Positions 9,686 through 18,070 of a stretch of DNA of 64,000 bases are shown one piece after another; position 1 is the first letter of the stretch; each line of letters opens with the position of its first letter. This DNA is from Bordetella ansorpii. Its GTDB lineage: Bacteria; Pseudomonadota; Gammaproteobacteria; Burkholderiales; Burkholderiaceae_B. A program made the translations under genes and the position numbers. Below the pieces are notes generated by a model, which did no database searches, had not been told where the DNA came from, and saw nothing but the letters and a program-made list of their open reading frames with translations. Location of the stretch: NCBI RefSeq assembly GCF_900078315.1, contig NZ_FKBS01000029.1:481654-545653 (forward strand), given 5' to 3'.

Positions 9686-10509
9686 GGCGCCTCTCCCGGC
9701 ACGTCCGCCCCTGCGGGCAGGGAAACGGATGCCCCCTCCAGGCGGTCGCCATAGATGATGCGGATCTCCCGCGAACGCGCAGGAGCGGGCTGGCGCAGTC
9801 CCAGCATGCCCGGCAGATCCTGCGCGCGCCCTTGCTCCATGCCACCCGAGTCCTGGACAGGCCGCAGCATCGCCGTCAGCACGCCATCCTGGCGCGCCGC
9901 CACCACTTTCATGGCATCGCTGACCGACGCCTCCAGCGTGATGCTGGGCGGCGCGCCGTCGGTTCCCGCGTCCACTGCCAGCACCTTGCCGGCCTGCAGC
10001 AACGGCATCGTCAATTGCCGCCCGCCATGCGAGAACGACACGTACAGATCGATGCGGTCGTCGGGCCGCACGGGTTGCGGCAGATCGCGTATCTCGCTCA
10101 GCGGCAGGCTGAGCGCGCGCCGGCCCGCGCCCAGTTGACGAGCCACGGGTTCGGGCGGCGCCTGCAGCCTGACCTGATGCCGCAGCACCGGTTCTCCCGC
10201 CTTCAGCGGCAGCACCAGCATGCCGCCATCCACCTGTTCGAGCGCATCGGGCGGCACGGAGTCGGAGGGCGCCCACGCCGCGGGAACGTCCCGCACCGCG
10301 AGCTGGCCAACGCTCAGCGATGCACCCGCCGGCAGATCGGCGGCCGCCACCACACGCGACACCATCGGCACGCGCCCCTGCGCTTCCAGTTCGAGCGTGC
10401 GCTGCTGGATATGCTCTCGCACGGCCCAGGCGGCGATCAGGCCAGCCACGCCCGCGAACAGATAACCGCCGAACGCGCGCGCCAGTTGCATCCATCGCGC
10501 CAGACTCAT
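9682..10509 (-). CDS. cpaB: Flp pilus assembly protein CpaB/RcpC (SAF domain)
   Basis: This 275-residue protein has one N-terminal transmembrane anchor (YLFAGVAGLIAAWAV). An SAF-type domain follows at about residues 50-115 (MVSRVVAAADLPAGASLSV, then PLKAGEPVLRHQV). The RcpC/CpaB core is ALSLPLSEIRDLPQPVRPDDRIDLYVSF. In other Tad systems this periplasmic protein gates or stabilises the secretin. Its start overlaps the upstream gene by 4 bases and its stop overlaps rcpA by 4 bases. This tight coupling runs through most of the operon. Confidence 0.92.
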   Translation of the reverse strand: MSLARWMQLARAFGGYLFAGVAGLIAAWAVREHIQQRTLELEAQGRVPMVSRVVAAADLPAGASLSVGQLAVRDVPAAWAPSDSVPPDALEQVDGGMLVLPLKAGEPVLRHQVRLQAPPEPVARQLGAGRRALSLPLSEIRDLPQPVRPDDRIDLYVSFSHGGRQLTMPLLQAGKVLAVDAGTDGAPPSITLEASVSDAMKVVAARQDGVLTAMLRPVQDSGGMEQGRAQDLPGMLGLRQPAPARSREIRIIYGDRLEGASVSLPAGADVPGEAP

Positions 10510-11240
10510 GGCTGACGCTCCGACGGCACAGGCGCGGCCAGCGCCCCTTCATAGTCCTGCACGCCGATGACGATGGCGCTGCCCGAGGGGGCCGCCACGA
10601 CATCGATGGCCAATGCCGAGGCCCCTTGCACCCATTGCTGCGTGCCCGCCGCGTCGTCCGGCGCGGGCAGCCAGCCCAAGCGCAGCAGGTTACGGCGCAA
10701 CGCGCCGCGTACCGACGCGGGCGCGTCGGGATGATGCCAGACCTGCTGCACGTGGCGGCCCTGCGCCTCGCGCGTGGCAAAGTCGAAAGCCAGCCGCGCG
10801 CCCGCCGGCAGCCATTGCGGCGCCTGGACCGCTTGCGGGGCCGAGTCAGGCCAGCACACACGGGACAAGGTGCCCGCGCTGCGCGCGCGGTCCAGGCCGG
10901 TCACGGTGGCGGTTCGCAGGCATTCGCCCTGCCGCTCGGACAGGATTGCCATGCCTTGCTGCACCGTCAAGTCGCGCAACTCGGGATGATGCTTCTGGAA
11001 ATGCGACAGCATGCCGGACACGCTCAAGGGGGCTTCGTAGTAAGCAATGTCGGCCGGCGCGCCATACAGCGACGCCTGCTGCGCGATGGAGGTACGGACC
11101 GCCCCACGCGGCAGCGACCAGGCGGGCGTCATCGCGTGCGTCTGCGCGTGGGCCGCGCCGAACGCCGGCACGGCCCCCCACAGCAAAGCCAGGCCGGCCA
11201 GCGCGCATCGCCAACGCCCGAGGCGAACAAGGGCATCCAT
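10506..11240 (-). CDS. Secreted protein of unknown function in the Tad operon
   Basis: I do not recognise this 244-residue protein. It begins with a cleavable signal peptide (MDALVRLGRWRCALAGLALL, cleavage probably near AHA or AAHAQ). The mature part has two SAF-like or flagellar P-ring chaperone-like stretches, for example TLSRVCWPDSAP and QWLPAGARLAFDFATREAQG, and a possible disulfide pair (Cys in GECLRT and in VCWPD). Its location between the TadE-like and CpaB genes, with a 4-base overlap into cpaB, makes it a periplasmic part of the pilus machine. It may take the place of RcpB or TadD, but that is inference. Confidence 0.75.
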   Translation of the reverse strand: MDALVRLGRWRCALAGLALLWGAVPAFGAAHAQTHAMTPAWSLPRGAVRTSIAQQASLYGAPADIAYYEAPLSVSGMLSHFQKHHPELRDLTVQQGMAILSERQGECLRTATVTGLDRARSAGTLSRVCWPDSAPQAVQAPQWLPAGARLAFDFATREAQGRHVQQVWHHPDAPASVRGALRRNLLRLGWLPAPDDAAGTQQWVQGASALAIDVVAAPSGSAIVIGVQDYEGALAAPVPSERQP

Positions 11241-11268
11241 GATGGGCTCCTTTTAGTGTGAACAGGCC

Positions 11269-11925
11269 CTAGGGTTTGCGCGGCACGAGGCGGCCCGCCG
11301 GCACGAGGTCTTGCCAAGCAGACACCCAGTCGTCGCCAGGCTTGCGGCCGCCCCACGCGGCGTCCACCTCGCCGGCCCGATTGCGCAGCGTGCGGGACAG
11401 GCCGCGCGAAGCATCGGCAACACCCGACCAGCCTGCTCGGCTCTCGGCCAGGCGTTGCTGGGCGTGGGCATCGGAGGTGGCATGCCCTGCCTGCGCCGCC
11501 AACGCGGTATGGCGCAGCAGGACAAGCGGCCGGGCGTCGCGCCCCACGCTGTCCCAGCCGCCATTCGGCGCAACCTGCCGCCGCGCCTGTGCGGCCAGCA
11601 GGCTGTCATCCACTCGCAGCCACTGCGCCGCCAATTGCCCGCGTACCGCGTCCGATGGCAATCCCCGTGCCGTATCGCCAATGGGCCGATACAGCCGGAT
11701 TGCCGTCGCGTCGTCGTCCGGCACGGCCTGCCGCGCGCGTGCCGCCGAGAAAGCCGCCAGGCGGCTGGCCTGCGAGACCTCGAGCCCGTTGAACTGCACG
11801 CGCGCCGTCCAGGCGACCGCATGCACGCATCCCGCCAGCGCGGCCGCCGCCAGCAGGGCCTCGGCCATGCCCTGACCATGCTGACGGCGCGCGTGAAACC
11901 CCATGCCGATGCCTGCGCCCATCAT
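11269..11925 (-). CDS. TadE-like pseudopilin or minor pilin candidate
   Basis: This 218-residue protein has a short basic leader ending in HG, then QGMAEALLAAAALAGCVHA. This places a Glu at position +5 of the mature N-terminus in a hydrophobic helix, which is the class III (prepilin) signal seen in TadE-like proteins. The remainder is soluble and Ala/Arg-rich, with no recognised motif. The start overlaps the TadG-like gene's stop (ATGA). Membership of the TadE group is inferred from the leader and from the position. Sequence identity to known TadE proteins is not obvious by eye. Confidence 0.7.
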   Translation of the reverse strand: MMGAGIGMGFHARRQHGQGMAEALLAAAALAGCVHAVAWTARVQFNGLEVSQASRLAAFSAARARQAVPDDDATAIRLYRPIGDTARGLPSDAVRGQLAAQWLRVDDSLLAAQARRQVAPNGGWDSVGRDARPLVLLRHTALAAQAGHATSDAHAQQRLAESRAGWSGVADASRGLSRTLRNRAGEVDAAWGGRKPGDDWVSAWQDLVPAGRLVPRKP

Positions 11926-13286
11926 GGCAACCGCCTCGCTGCCAAGGACTCGGCCTTGGTCACCGCGACGCGGCGCGCCTGCCAGTACGGCCGGAACAAA
12001 GTGGCCAGTTCGTCCTTGCCATCGTCACGCGGCTGCGGCCGCGCGAAGAAGGTCTCGGCCGCGGACGTCACCGTCAACGAGCCGCCTTGCAAGGCCCGCC
12101 AGTCGAAGCATCCCGCCACCCCGACCGAGCTGCTGCCTGCGGTGGTGGGCACGGACGCGCCGTCCTGGCGCACGGCCACGGCGAAGCGCAGCGGCGTCCC
12201 GGCGCGCGACTCGGGCACCTCGTGATAGCCCGCCATCCCGCGGCCGGACAATGACACGCGCGCCTGCTCGCCATAGGCGGAGGCCAGCGGATTGGTGACG
12301 CCCATGATGATGTCCCACGAGGTGTTCTGATCGACCCAGCGCCAGAAGTCTTCCTGCGAGAAATCCTCGGGCGCCCGTTGGATCGGCTTGCCGTCGTCAC
12401 GGCCGGCAAGCCCCCATCCCATGGCGTATTCGCGGTAGTGGCAACCGATCCAGTGGTTTTCGCGCAATGCGTGATAAGAGAGCGTGTCGTTGGCCGACCA
12501 GCGGCCCCGCGCATCCATCTGCGTCGCGCCACGCCGGCGCAGCTCATGCCGCCGTTCGGGACAACTGCGGGACACCATCCAGGCATTGCGCCGCGTGATG
12601 TCGCGCGGCCGCAGGAACTCGTAGCGCGCCGCCGCCGTGCGCACCATGCGCGCCATGTCCGACGCATCGCCGCCGCGCTGCGCGCGCACGAAACCGGGCA
12701 GGCCGTCATCGAGCACACGCCATTGCGGCGCGTCCGACGCTCCGTCCCACTCGGGATAGTTGGCCCGCAGCACCGCGCGCAGCATGGCATGGCGCTGTGC
12801 GGGCAACTGGCTGACCTGGCGGTTGGCCACCTGGGCCAGCGTGCCGTGCACCAGCGCATCGTGCTCGGCATGGCGCCGCGCGAATTGCGCCGCCATGCCG
12901 GACGTTGCCTGCGCCGCCAGGTAGCCCTGCAGCGCCTTCGCGCCGAACATCGAACCGATGAGATACGCCGGCGGATTGCCTGCCGCGCGGCGCTGCGCCT
13001 GCGTGCCCGAGAACCGCGCCCACGACGCCAGCGTGGCCAGGTGAGCCATCGCCACCTGATGCGCGATCTGCGCACGATTGACGTAGGCCAGCATGTTCAA
13101 CGTGCGGGCCTGCGCCAGGGCCGCGCTGTAGGCCGCGGCATCCGCGGCGTGCGTCAGTCGCGTGCGCGCCGCGGCCGTCTGACCGACGTTGTACAGGCTG
13201 ACCCACGCCACCGCGCACAGGCCCAGCAGGGCCACCGCGGGCACCAGGGCCTGTCCCGATGCGCGGACCCGAGGCACGCACGTCAT
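11922..13286 (-). CDS. TadG-like Flp pilus-associated protein
   Basis: This 454-residue protein starts with a short leader and one hydrophobic helix (GQALVPAVALLGLCAVAWVS), followed by the TRLTHAADAAAYSAALAQAR segment typical of TadG-like proteins. These carry the helix-plus-DAAALAGA-like motif after the membrane anchor. The rest is a large periplasmic or extracellular domain without a visible von Willebrand MIDAS motif, and contains several Trp-rich stretches (EDFWRWVDQNTSWDI). The ATG at 13286 overlaps the pilin stop by 4 bases. The frame is open further upstream only as a shadow of the pilin gene. The specific role is not known. Confidence 0.75.
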   Translation of the reverse strand: MTCVPRVRASGQALVPAVALLGLCAVAWVSLYNVGQTAAARTRLTHAADAAAYSAALAQARTLNMLAYVNRAQIAHQVAMAHLATLASWARFSGTQAQRRAAGNPPAYLIGSMFGAKALQGYLAAQATSGMAAQFARRHAEHDALVHGTLAQVANRQVSQLPAQRHAMLRAVLRANYPEWDGASDAPQWRVLDDGLPGFVRAQRGGDASDMARMVRTAAARYEFLRPRDITRRNAWMVSRSCPERRHELRRRGATQMDARGRWSANDTLSYHALRENHWIGCHYREYAMGWGLAGRDDGKPIQRAPEDFSQEDFWRWVDQNTSWDIIMGVTNPLASAYGEQARVSLSGRGMAGYHEVPESRAGTPLRFAVAVRQDGASVPTTAGSSSVGVAGCFDWRALQGGSLTVTSAAETFFARPQPRDDGKDELATLFRPYWQARRVAVTKAESLAARRLP

Positions 13287-13549
13287 TTGGCGGCCTGCGC
13301 GTTGCCGGTGAAGGACTGCAGCGACTTCGACTTGGTCTGGTCGCCCGCCGAGCTTGCCGCCGTGCGGGCCTCGCGCGATTGCGTGGAGCCGTCCTGCCCC
13401 GCGAGTTCGCGCGCCATGGCCGCGGTCTGCGAGCGCACGACCTGCCCGAACAGCTGATACACCGCGATGGCCGCCACCGCGATAAGCGCGACCACGATGA
13501 TGTACTCGGTCATTCCCTGGCCGCGCTGACGTTGCTTGAGAACCTGCAT
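13283..13549 (-). CDS. flp: Flp-type (type IVb) prepilin
   Basis: This small protein (88 residues) has the leader MQVLKQRQRG and then QGMTEYIIVVALIAVAAIAV. If it is cut after RG, the mature protein has Glu at +5 and Tyr at +6, as in Flp pilins. The C-terminal 55 residues are Ser/Ala/Gln-rich and hydrophilic. The ATG at 13549 is preceded by a run of G (GGGGGG), a strong ribosome-binding site. The gene is first in the Tad operon. It is longer than the usual 55-70-residue Flp major pilins, so it may be the major pilin with an extended tail or a minor pilin. Confidence 0.85.
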   Translation of the reverse strand: MQVLKQRQRGQGMTEYIIVVALIAVAAIAVYQLFGQVVRSQTAAMARELAGQDGSTQSREARTAASSAGDQTKSKSLQSFTGNAQAAK

Positions 13550-13954
13550 ATACCCCCCAAGGGCGGTGTTGAACATGGGAGGCAGTATGGGTTGCGGCAA
13601 GCGGCCGGACTATTCGCAGATGCCGAGGCGGACAGACCCGCTCACACTGTCTTGACACATCTCGCAAAGCTCTTCCAGCAAGACTGCGCGCCGAAAATAT
13701 GACGTGACGCTTCGACCTGAAACAGCCTTGCAGCCGTCACCGGACTGACACATGCCTTGTCGCAGAATGCCCGTGCCGTCCGCCCCAGCACGCACCACGC
13801 GCTGACTACCGACGGCTTCAACCAAGCATCGCGGCGAACCGTGCGCAGGGCATCAGACCCCTCGACAAGCACCCGCCGTTTCCCGTGCCGACCGCCATGG
13901 CGCATACGCCAGGCATGCGCTCGGCCCGACCACGCTGAAACCGTTCCGATACCC
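13550..13954. other. Intergenic region between the Tad operon and a lipoprotein gene
   Basis: These 405 bases hold the divergent promoters of the Tad operon (minus strand) and of the lipoprotein-phospholipase C pair (plus strand). A TTGACA hexamer lies on the plus strand at 13652-13657, but I find no good -10 at the right distance. No convincing gene, tRNA or terminator is present. Short open frames here have no coding signature or homology that I recognise. Confidence 0.4.
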
Positions 13955-14146
13955 ATGACCATCCCACCCGTTTTGCAGAAGAAGATAGGCCGGCCCCTGC
14001 TGGCCAGCGGCGCGCTGTGCCTGGCGCTGCTGCTGTCCGCCTGTGGCAACGATGACGACAACGACACGTCCCCGCCGCCGGGCGACGGTGGCGGCGGCAC
14101 GCCCCCCGCCACCTGCACCAGCGCGCATTGCGCCCCTGCCCCCTGA
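13955..14146 (+). CDS. Small lipoprotein upstream of phospholipase C
   Basis: This 63-residue protein has a lipoprotein signal peptide with lipobox LLSAC at about residues 26-30 (LALLLSACGNDDDNDT). The mature part is an Asp/Pro/Gly-rich disordered stretch with two Cys residues (ATCTSAHCAP). The ATG at 13955 is chosen because it begins the signal peptide, and a longer in-frame start at 13757 would put a meaningless basic tail in front. The gene lies 44 bases before the phospholipase gene. A role in enzyme localisation is conceivable but not shown. Confidence 0.65.
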   Translation: MTIPPVLQKKIGRPLLASGALCLALLLSACGNDDDNDTSPPPGDGGGGTPPATCTSAHCAPAP

Positions 14147-14190
14147 GGCGCCTCGCGCCCCTCCGACCTCTTCGAGCGACAAAACACCGT

Positions 14191-16440
14191 ATGAGCATCA
14201 ACTCTTCCAAACGGAAATTCCTGCGCACCACGCTGGGCGGCGCCGCCTCGGCCACTGCGCTATCCATGTTCCCGCCCGCGATCCGGCGCGCGCTGGCCAT
14301 CGAGGCCAACAATGTCACGGGCACCATCGACGACGTCGAGCACGTCGTGCTGCTGATGCTGGAGAACCGTTCGTTCGACAGCTACTTCGGCACGTTCAAG
14401 GGCGCGCGCGGCTACGGCGACCGCTTCGCCGTGCCCATGCCCAATGGCAGGAACGCCTTCTACCAGACCGATGAAGACGGCAACACGCTGATCCCCTACC
14501 ACCTGGACGAAACGAAGGGCAATGCCCAGCGCGCCGGCAGCACGCCGCACACCTGGCCCGATGCGCAGGCCGCCTGGGACCACGGCCGCATGAACGCCTG
14601 GCCGGTGGCGAAGAGACCGCTGTCGATGGGCTACTACGAAGCCAACGAGGTCGAGTTCCAGCACGCGCTGTCCGATGCCTTCACGCTGTGCGATGCCTAT
14701 CACTGCTCGATGCACACGGGCACCATCCCGAACCGCCTGTACTACTGGAGCGGCACCTGTGGCCCCGGCGGCGTCAACCCGGCCGACGGCAGCGACGTCA
14801 CCGTGGCCGCGCTGGTCAACGAGTTCAACGGCGGCAACGACGTGGGCCCGTCCACCGAAGGCTGGACCTGGACCACTTATGCCGACCGCCTGCAGGAAGC
14901 CGGCGTCAGCTGGAAGGTCTACCAGAGCCTGTCGGACAACTTCGGCTGCAACGAGATGATGAGCTTCCGCCACTGGCGCGCCGAGATCGAAGGCATGCCC
15001 GTGGAACGCCGTCCCGTGTATGCCCCGGTGAACCTGGCCACACCCCTGCCGCCGTTCTACGACGCCGCCACCGACGACCCGCTGAGCCCGCTGGCCAAGG
15101 GCTTCGGCAACACCATGCCCGATGGCTTCCTGCAATCGCTGCGCGACGACGTGGCGGCCGGCAAGCTGCCCTCGGTGTCGTGGATCATTCCGCCGTCGGT
15201 CTACAGCGAGCATCCCGGCCCCTCCAGCCCCGCGCAGGGCGGCTGGTACGTGCAGCAGGTGCTGGACGTGCTGACGGCCAATCCGGAGGTCTGGAGCAAG
15301 ACGGTGCTGCTGATCAACTACGACGAGAACGACGGCTTCTTCGACCACCTGGCGCCGCCATCGGCGCCGTCGCGCGACGAGAGCGGCGTACTGCACGGCG
15401 CCAGCACGCTGTCGGACGCGGACATGGCGTTCGAGTACTTCAACTACACGCCCGCCACCGACAACCAGCCCGACCAGGACGGCAAGCCCTTCGGCCCCGG
15501 CCCGCGCGTGCCGCTGTGGGTCGTGTCGCCCTGGAGCCGCGGCGGCTGGATCAACTCGCAGGTGTTCGATCACACCTCGACGCTGCTGTTCCTGGAGAAA
15601 CGCTTCGGCGTGAAGGAACCGCAGATCAGCCAGTACCGCCGCGCGGTGTGCGGCGACCTGACCTCGGCGTTCAACTTCGAGAACCCCAATGGCGAAAGCC
15701 TGCCCACACTGGCCGGCCGCGCCGACAAGACCACGGTGGACAATCTGGCCTTGTCGCAGACGGCGTCGGCGGCCATTCCCGTGCCCGCGGCCACCACGGA
15801 TTCGGCGCTGCCGCCGCAGGACACGGGCACGCGTCCCGCGCGCGCCCTGCCCTACGAGCTGCACACCACGCTGCGCGCGGGCCGCGACCAGGTCACGCTG
15901 GTGTTCGCCAACGACAGCCGCGGCGAGGCCGGCGCAGTCTTCCATGTCTACGACAAGCTGCACCTGGACCGCATCCCGCGCCGCTATGCCGTGGAATCGG
16001 GCAAGCAGCTGAGCGGCGCATGGAACCTGGCCGACGACGCCGGCAAGTACCACCTGTGGGTGCTGGGCCCCAACGGCTATCACCGCGAGTTCATCGGCGA
16101 CGTGAACGAGCAGATCGCCGCCGGCAGCCCCGAGATCCAGGTCTGCTACGCGCTGTGCGAACCGCCCGAAGTCCAGGTGAAGATGCACAACCCGGGCGAC
16201 AAGCGCGTGACCTTCACGGCCACGGCCAACGCCTATCGCACGGACGGTCCCTGGGTCGCGGCGGTCGAGCCGGGCGAGATCCTGGACCTGCGCTGGCAGG
16301 TCGGCGACACCGGCCAGTGGTACGACTTCTCCGTGACCTGCGACGCGGCGCCGTCGATGCAGCGGCGCTTCGCGGGCCATCTGGAAAATGGCCAGCATTC
16401 GGTGACCGATCCGGCGATGGGTCTGGCGGCAAGCGAGTAA
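14191..16440 (+). CDS. Phospholipase C, phosphocholine-type
   Basis: This 749-residue enzyme hydrolyses phosphatidylcholine or sphingomyelin headgroups. The N-terminus (SKRKFLRTTLGGAASATAL) is a Tat signal with KR in place of RR. The phosphoesterase core begins EHVVLLMLENRSFDSYFGTF, the catalytic metal and nucleophile motif of the PLC/acid phosphatase family. It continues with LINYDENDGFFDHL and SPWSRGGWINSQVFDHTSTL. Two C-terminal beta domains (about residues 550-749, DUF756-type) complete the PlcN/PlcH architecture. The ATG at 14191 is the first residue of the Tat signal. Such secreted enzymes contribute to phosphate supply and host membrane damage. Confidence 0.94.
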   Translation: MSINSSKRKFLRTTLGGAASATALSMFPPAIRRALAIEANNVTGTIDDVEHVVLLMLENRSFDSYFGTFKGARGYGDRFAVPMPNGRNAFYQTDEDGNTLIPYHLDETKGNAQRAGSTPHTWPDAQAAWDHGRMNAWPVAKRPLSMGYYEANEVEFQHALSDAFTLCDAYHCSMHTGTIPNRLYYWSGTCGPGGVNPADGSDVTVAALVNEFNGGNDVGPSTEGWTWTTYADRLQEAGVSWKVYQSLSDNFGCNEMMSFRHWRAEIEGMPVERRPVYAPVNLATPLPPFYDAATDDPLSPLAKGFGNTMPDGFLQSLRDDVAAGKLPSVSWIIPPSVYSEHPGPSSPAQGGWYVQQVLDVLTANPEVWSKTVLLINYDENDGFFDHLAPPSAPSRDESGVLHGASTLSDADMAFEYFNYTPATDNQPDQDGKPFGPGPRVPLWVVSPWSRGGWINSQVFDHTSTLLFLEKRFGVKEPQISQYRRAVCGDLTSAFNFENPNGESLPTLAGRADKTTVDNLALSQTASAAIPVPAATTDSALPPQDTGTRPARALPYELHTTLRAGRDQVTLVFANDSRGEAGAVFHVYDKLHLDRIPRRYAVESGKQLSGAWNLADDAGKYHLWVLGPNGYHREFIGDVNEQIAAGSPEIQVCYALCEPPEVQVKMHNPGDKRVTFTATANAYRTDGPWVAAVEPGEILDLRWQVGDTGQWYDFSVTCDAAPSMQRRFAGHLENGQHSVTDPAMGLAASE

Positions 16441-16451
16441 ACGCGACGGAA

Positions 16452-16475
16452 GGCGGGATGTCCAGGCATCCCGCC
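16452..16475. terminator. Stem-loop between convergent genes
   Basis: A perfect 9-bp stem (GGCGGGATG pairing with CATCCCGCC) with a 6-base loop lies 11 bases after the phospholipase C stop and 38 bases from the end of the convergent gene. No U-tract follows on either strand, so efficiency as an intrinsic terminator is uncertain. Confidence 0.45.
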
Positions 16476-16513
16476 CTGCGCCCTGGGTGGCGCCGCCGTC
16501 CGCGTGAACGGCG

Positions 16514-17407
16514 TCAGAGGCGGGTGGGATCGCCCGGGTTCACCACGAAGTGGGTACCCTGCTTTTCCGTCGCATGGATCAGCCCTTGCGGCCCGACCTG
16601 GGCATCTCCCGACGATTTGTGCAGCAGGAAGTCGGCCATGTGCGGCAGAAAGTCGCGCGCGCTGCAGCCATGCGCCTCGAGCTGGAAGAACGTGTGCCCG
16701 CCTTCGGACTCGGGCATGCGGCCGACCAGAAGATGGCCCAGCCCACGCGGCAGATCGATACCCAATTGCGGCGTTTCGCTCAGCGGCGAAAATTTGTCCT
16801 TCACTTTGTCGGCCACGACCGACATCATGTCCGTGCCCGAGTGGCGAGCCTCTTGATAATGCGAGGACTGCCGCGGCTGCCACTGCAGGTTCTCGTCGCT
16901 GGCCCACCGGGCGAACTGCAGCCCTTCGTCGGCCACGACCACGTGCGCGCCCGAGAACACGGCGGACACGAATTCATCCTGCGTCATGCCGTTTTGCGGC
17001 ACGACGAACTGGCTGTAATTGGCCAGCGTGGCGACCAGGGCCTGGCTGTGCTCGTCCACCCCCGGGCCCGCCCCGTTGATGATCTGGCTCACCGTCTGCG
17101 GAATCGTCGGGCTGGCCGTGACGGTGGCAATATCCGTTGCCGTATTGCCCACGGCGAGGTCGTACATCTTGGTCATCGACGCCCCCACGTCCAGCAGCGA
17201 CACGCCCACCTGTGCGGTCTTGTGCAACGCCGAGCCTTCCTGGCCCGTCATGTTCGCCACGCCATCGACCACCACGTCCATGCCTTTTGCCGTTACGGTC
17301 AGCGTGGCCCCCGTCAGCCATGCGGCCGTGGACGCCACCGAATTCAGCGCGGAACCCGTTGTCGTCAAGAGCGGCCCTACGACAGGAATGTTTCCAACGT
17401 ATGCCAT
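16514..17407 (-). CDS. Unrecognised 297-residue protein paired with a type III chaperone (effector or translocator candidate)
   Basis: I do not recognise this family. The protein starts MAYVGNIPVVGPLLTTTGSA, has no Sec signal, and its first ~110 residues are Ala/Thr/Val-rich amphipathic helices (VASTAAWLTGATLTVTAKGM). The C-terminal half is a compact domain with conserved-looking His/Cys residues (GGHTFFQLEAHGCSARDF, HMADFLLH, GLIHATEKQGTHFVVNPGD). The ATG at 17407 has a strong ribosome-binding site (GAGGGAG). It lies 11 bases after a CesT-type chaperone gene. A Ser/Thr-rich, signal-less N-terminus next to a cognate chaperone is the usual layout of a type III secreted effector. Substrate status and activity are inference. 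Longer upstream starts are shadows of the chaperone gene. Confidence 0.7.
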   Translation of the reverse strand: MAYVGNIPVVGPLLTTTGSALNSVASTAAWLTGATLTVTAKGMDVVVDGVANMTGQEGSALHKTAQVGVSLLDVGASMTKMYDLAVGNTATDIATVTASPTIPQTVSQIINGAGPGVDEHSQALVATLANYSQFVVPQNGMTQDEFVSAVFSGAHVVVADEGLQFARWASDENLQWQPRQSSHYQEARHSGTDMMSVVADKVKDKFSPLSETPQLGIDLPRGLGHLLVGRMPESEGGHTFFQLEAHGCSARDFLPHMADFLLHKSSGDAQVGPQGLIHATEKQGTHFVVNPGDPTRL

Positions 17408-17418
17408 GTCCGTCTCCC

Positions 17419-17886
17419 TCAGGCCATGTTGAACACAGGAGCCGGTATCGGCGCCGCGGCGGGCGAGGCGGACTCGCCGGTGAGCTGGCCCGCGTCGTAG
17501 GCGACCCGCCAGGCCTGGTAATGGCCGGCGAAGGTCTCCAGCAAGGCCAGGATCTGGTCGAACGACAGTCCTTCCAGCGGCAGCACCTTGGCCAGCACCA
17601 CTTTGCCCGCCTGCGCGCTGGCGGCGAAATAGGCACCATCGGTGACCACGCCGTAGGCATGCGCCTGCATGAGACGGTCGAACAGCGCCAGGCGCTGCGC
17701 GTCGGGCGGGTAGCGGCAGATCAGCCCCGACACGGCGCACACCTGCCCATCGTGCAGACTTTCCAGGGTGATCTCGATACCGCTGGCCGGCAGGGTCAGG
17801 GTAAGCAACTGGGCGCTCTGGCCGGCGGTCTGGGCGGCGCCGGACAAACGTGCATTCAGCTCGTCGATGAAGCGGGAGAAGTTCAT
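17419..17886 (-). CDS. CesT-type type III secretion chaperone
   Basis: This 155-residue acidic protein begins MNFSRFIDELNARLSG. It has the CesT/Tir-chaperone pattern: an N-terminal helix, a beta-sheet core (IEITLESLHDGQVCAVSGLI), the LFDRLMQAHAYG...TDGAYFAA segment, the VVLAKVLPLEGLSFDQILALL segment, and a final helix ending in W (FAGHYQAWR). Such dimeric chaperones bind the N-terminal region of secreted effectors. The ATG at 17886 has a good ribosome-binding site (AAGGAG). It is immediately upstream of the 297-residue protein and is presumably its chaperone. No type III apparatus gene is in the window. Confidence 0.82.
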   Translation of the reverse strand: MNFSRFIDELNARLSGAAQTAGQSAQLLTLTLPASGIEITLESLHDGQVCAVSGLICRYPPDAQRLALFDRLMQAHAYGVVTDGAYFAASAQAGKVVLAKVLPLEGLSFDQILALLETFAGHYQAWRVAYDAGQLTGESASPAAAPIPAPVFNMA

Positions 17887-18070
17887 AGCGGGCTCCTTGG
17901 AGACGGGGAAAGGCCCCGGCCCTGGAGTCGTGCGTCCGCGGGCCGGGCCTACGCAGCGCAGCCGGGCATTCGTGGAAGGTTTCCTTGCGGCTGCGCTACT
18001 GAGTAACGCCCTGGGCACGGTAGTTCCCTTGCGGCGGTCCGCCTCGCGCCTGAATGCGTACGCGTCCTGC

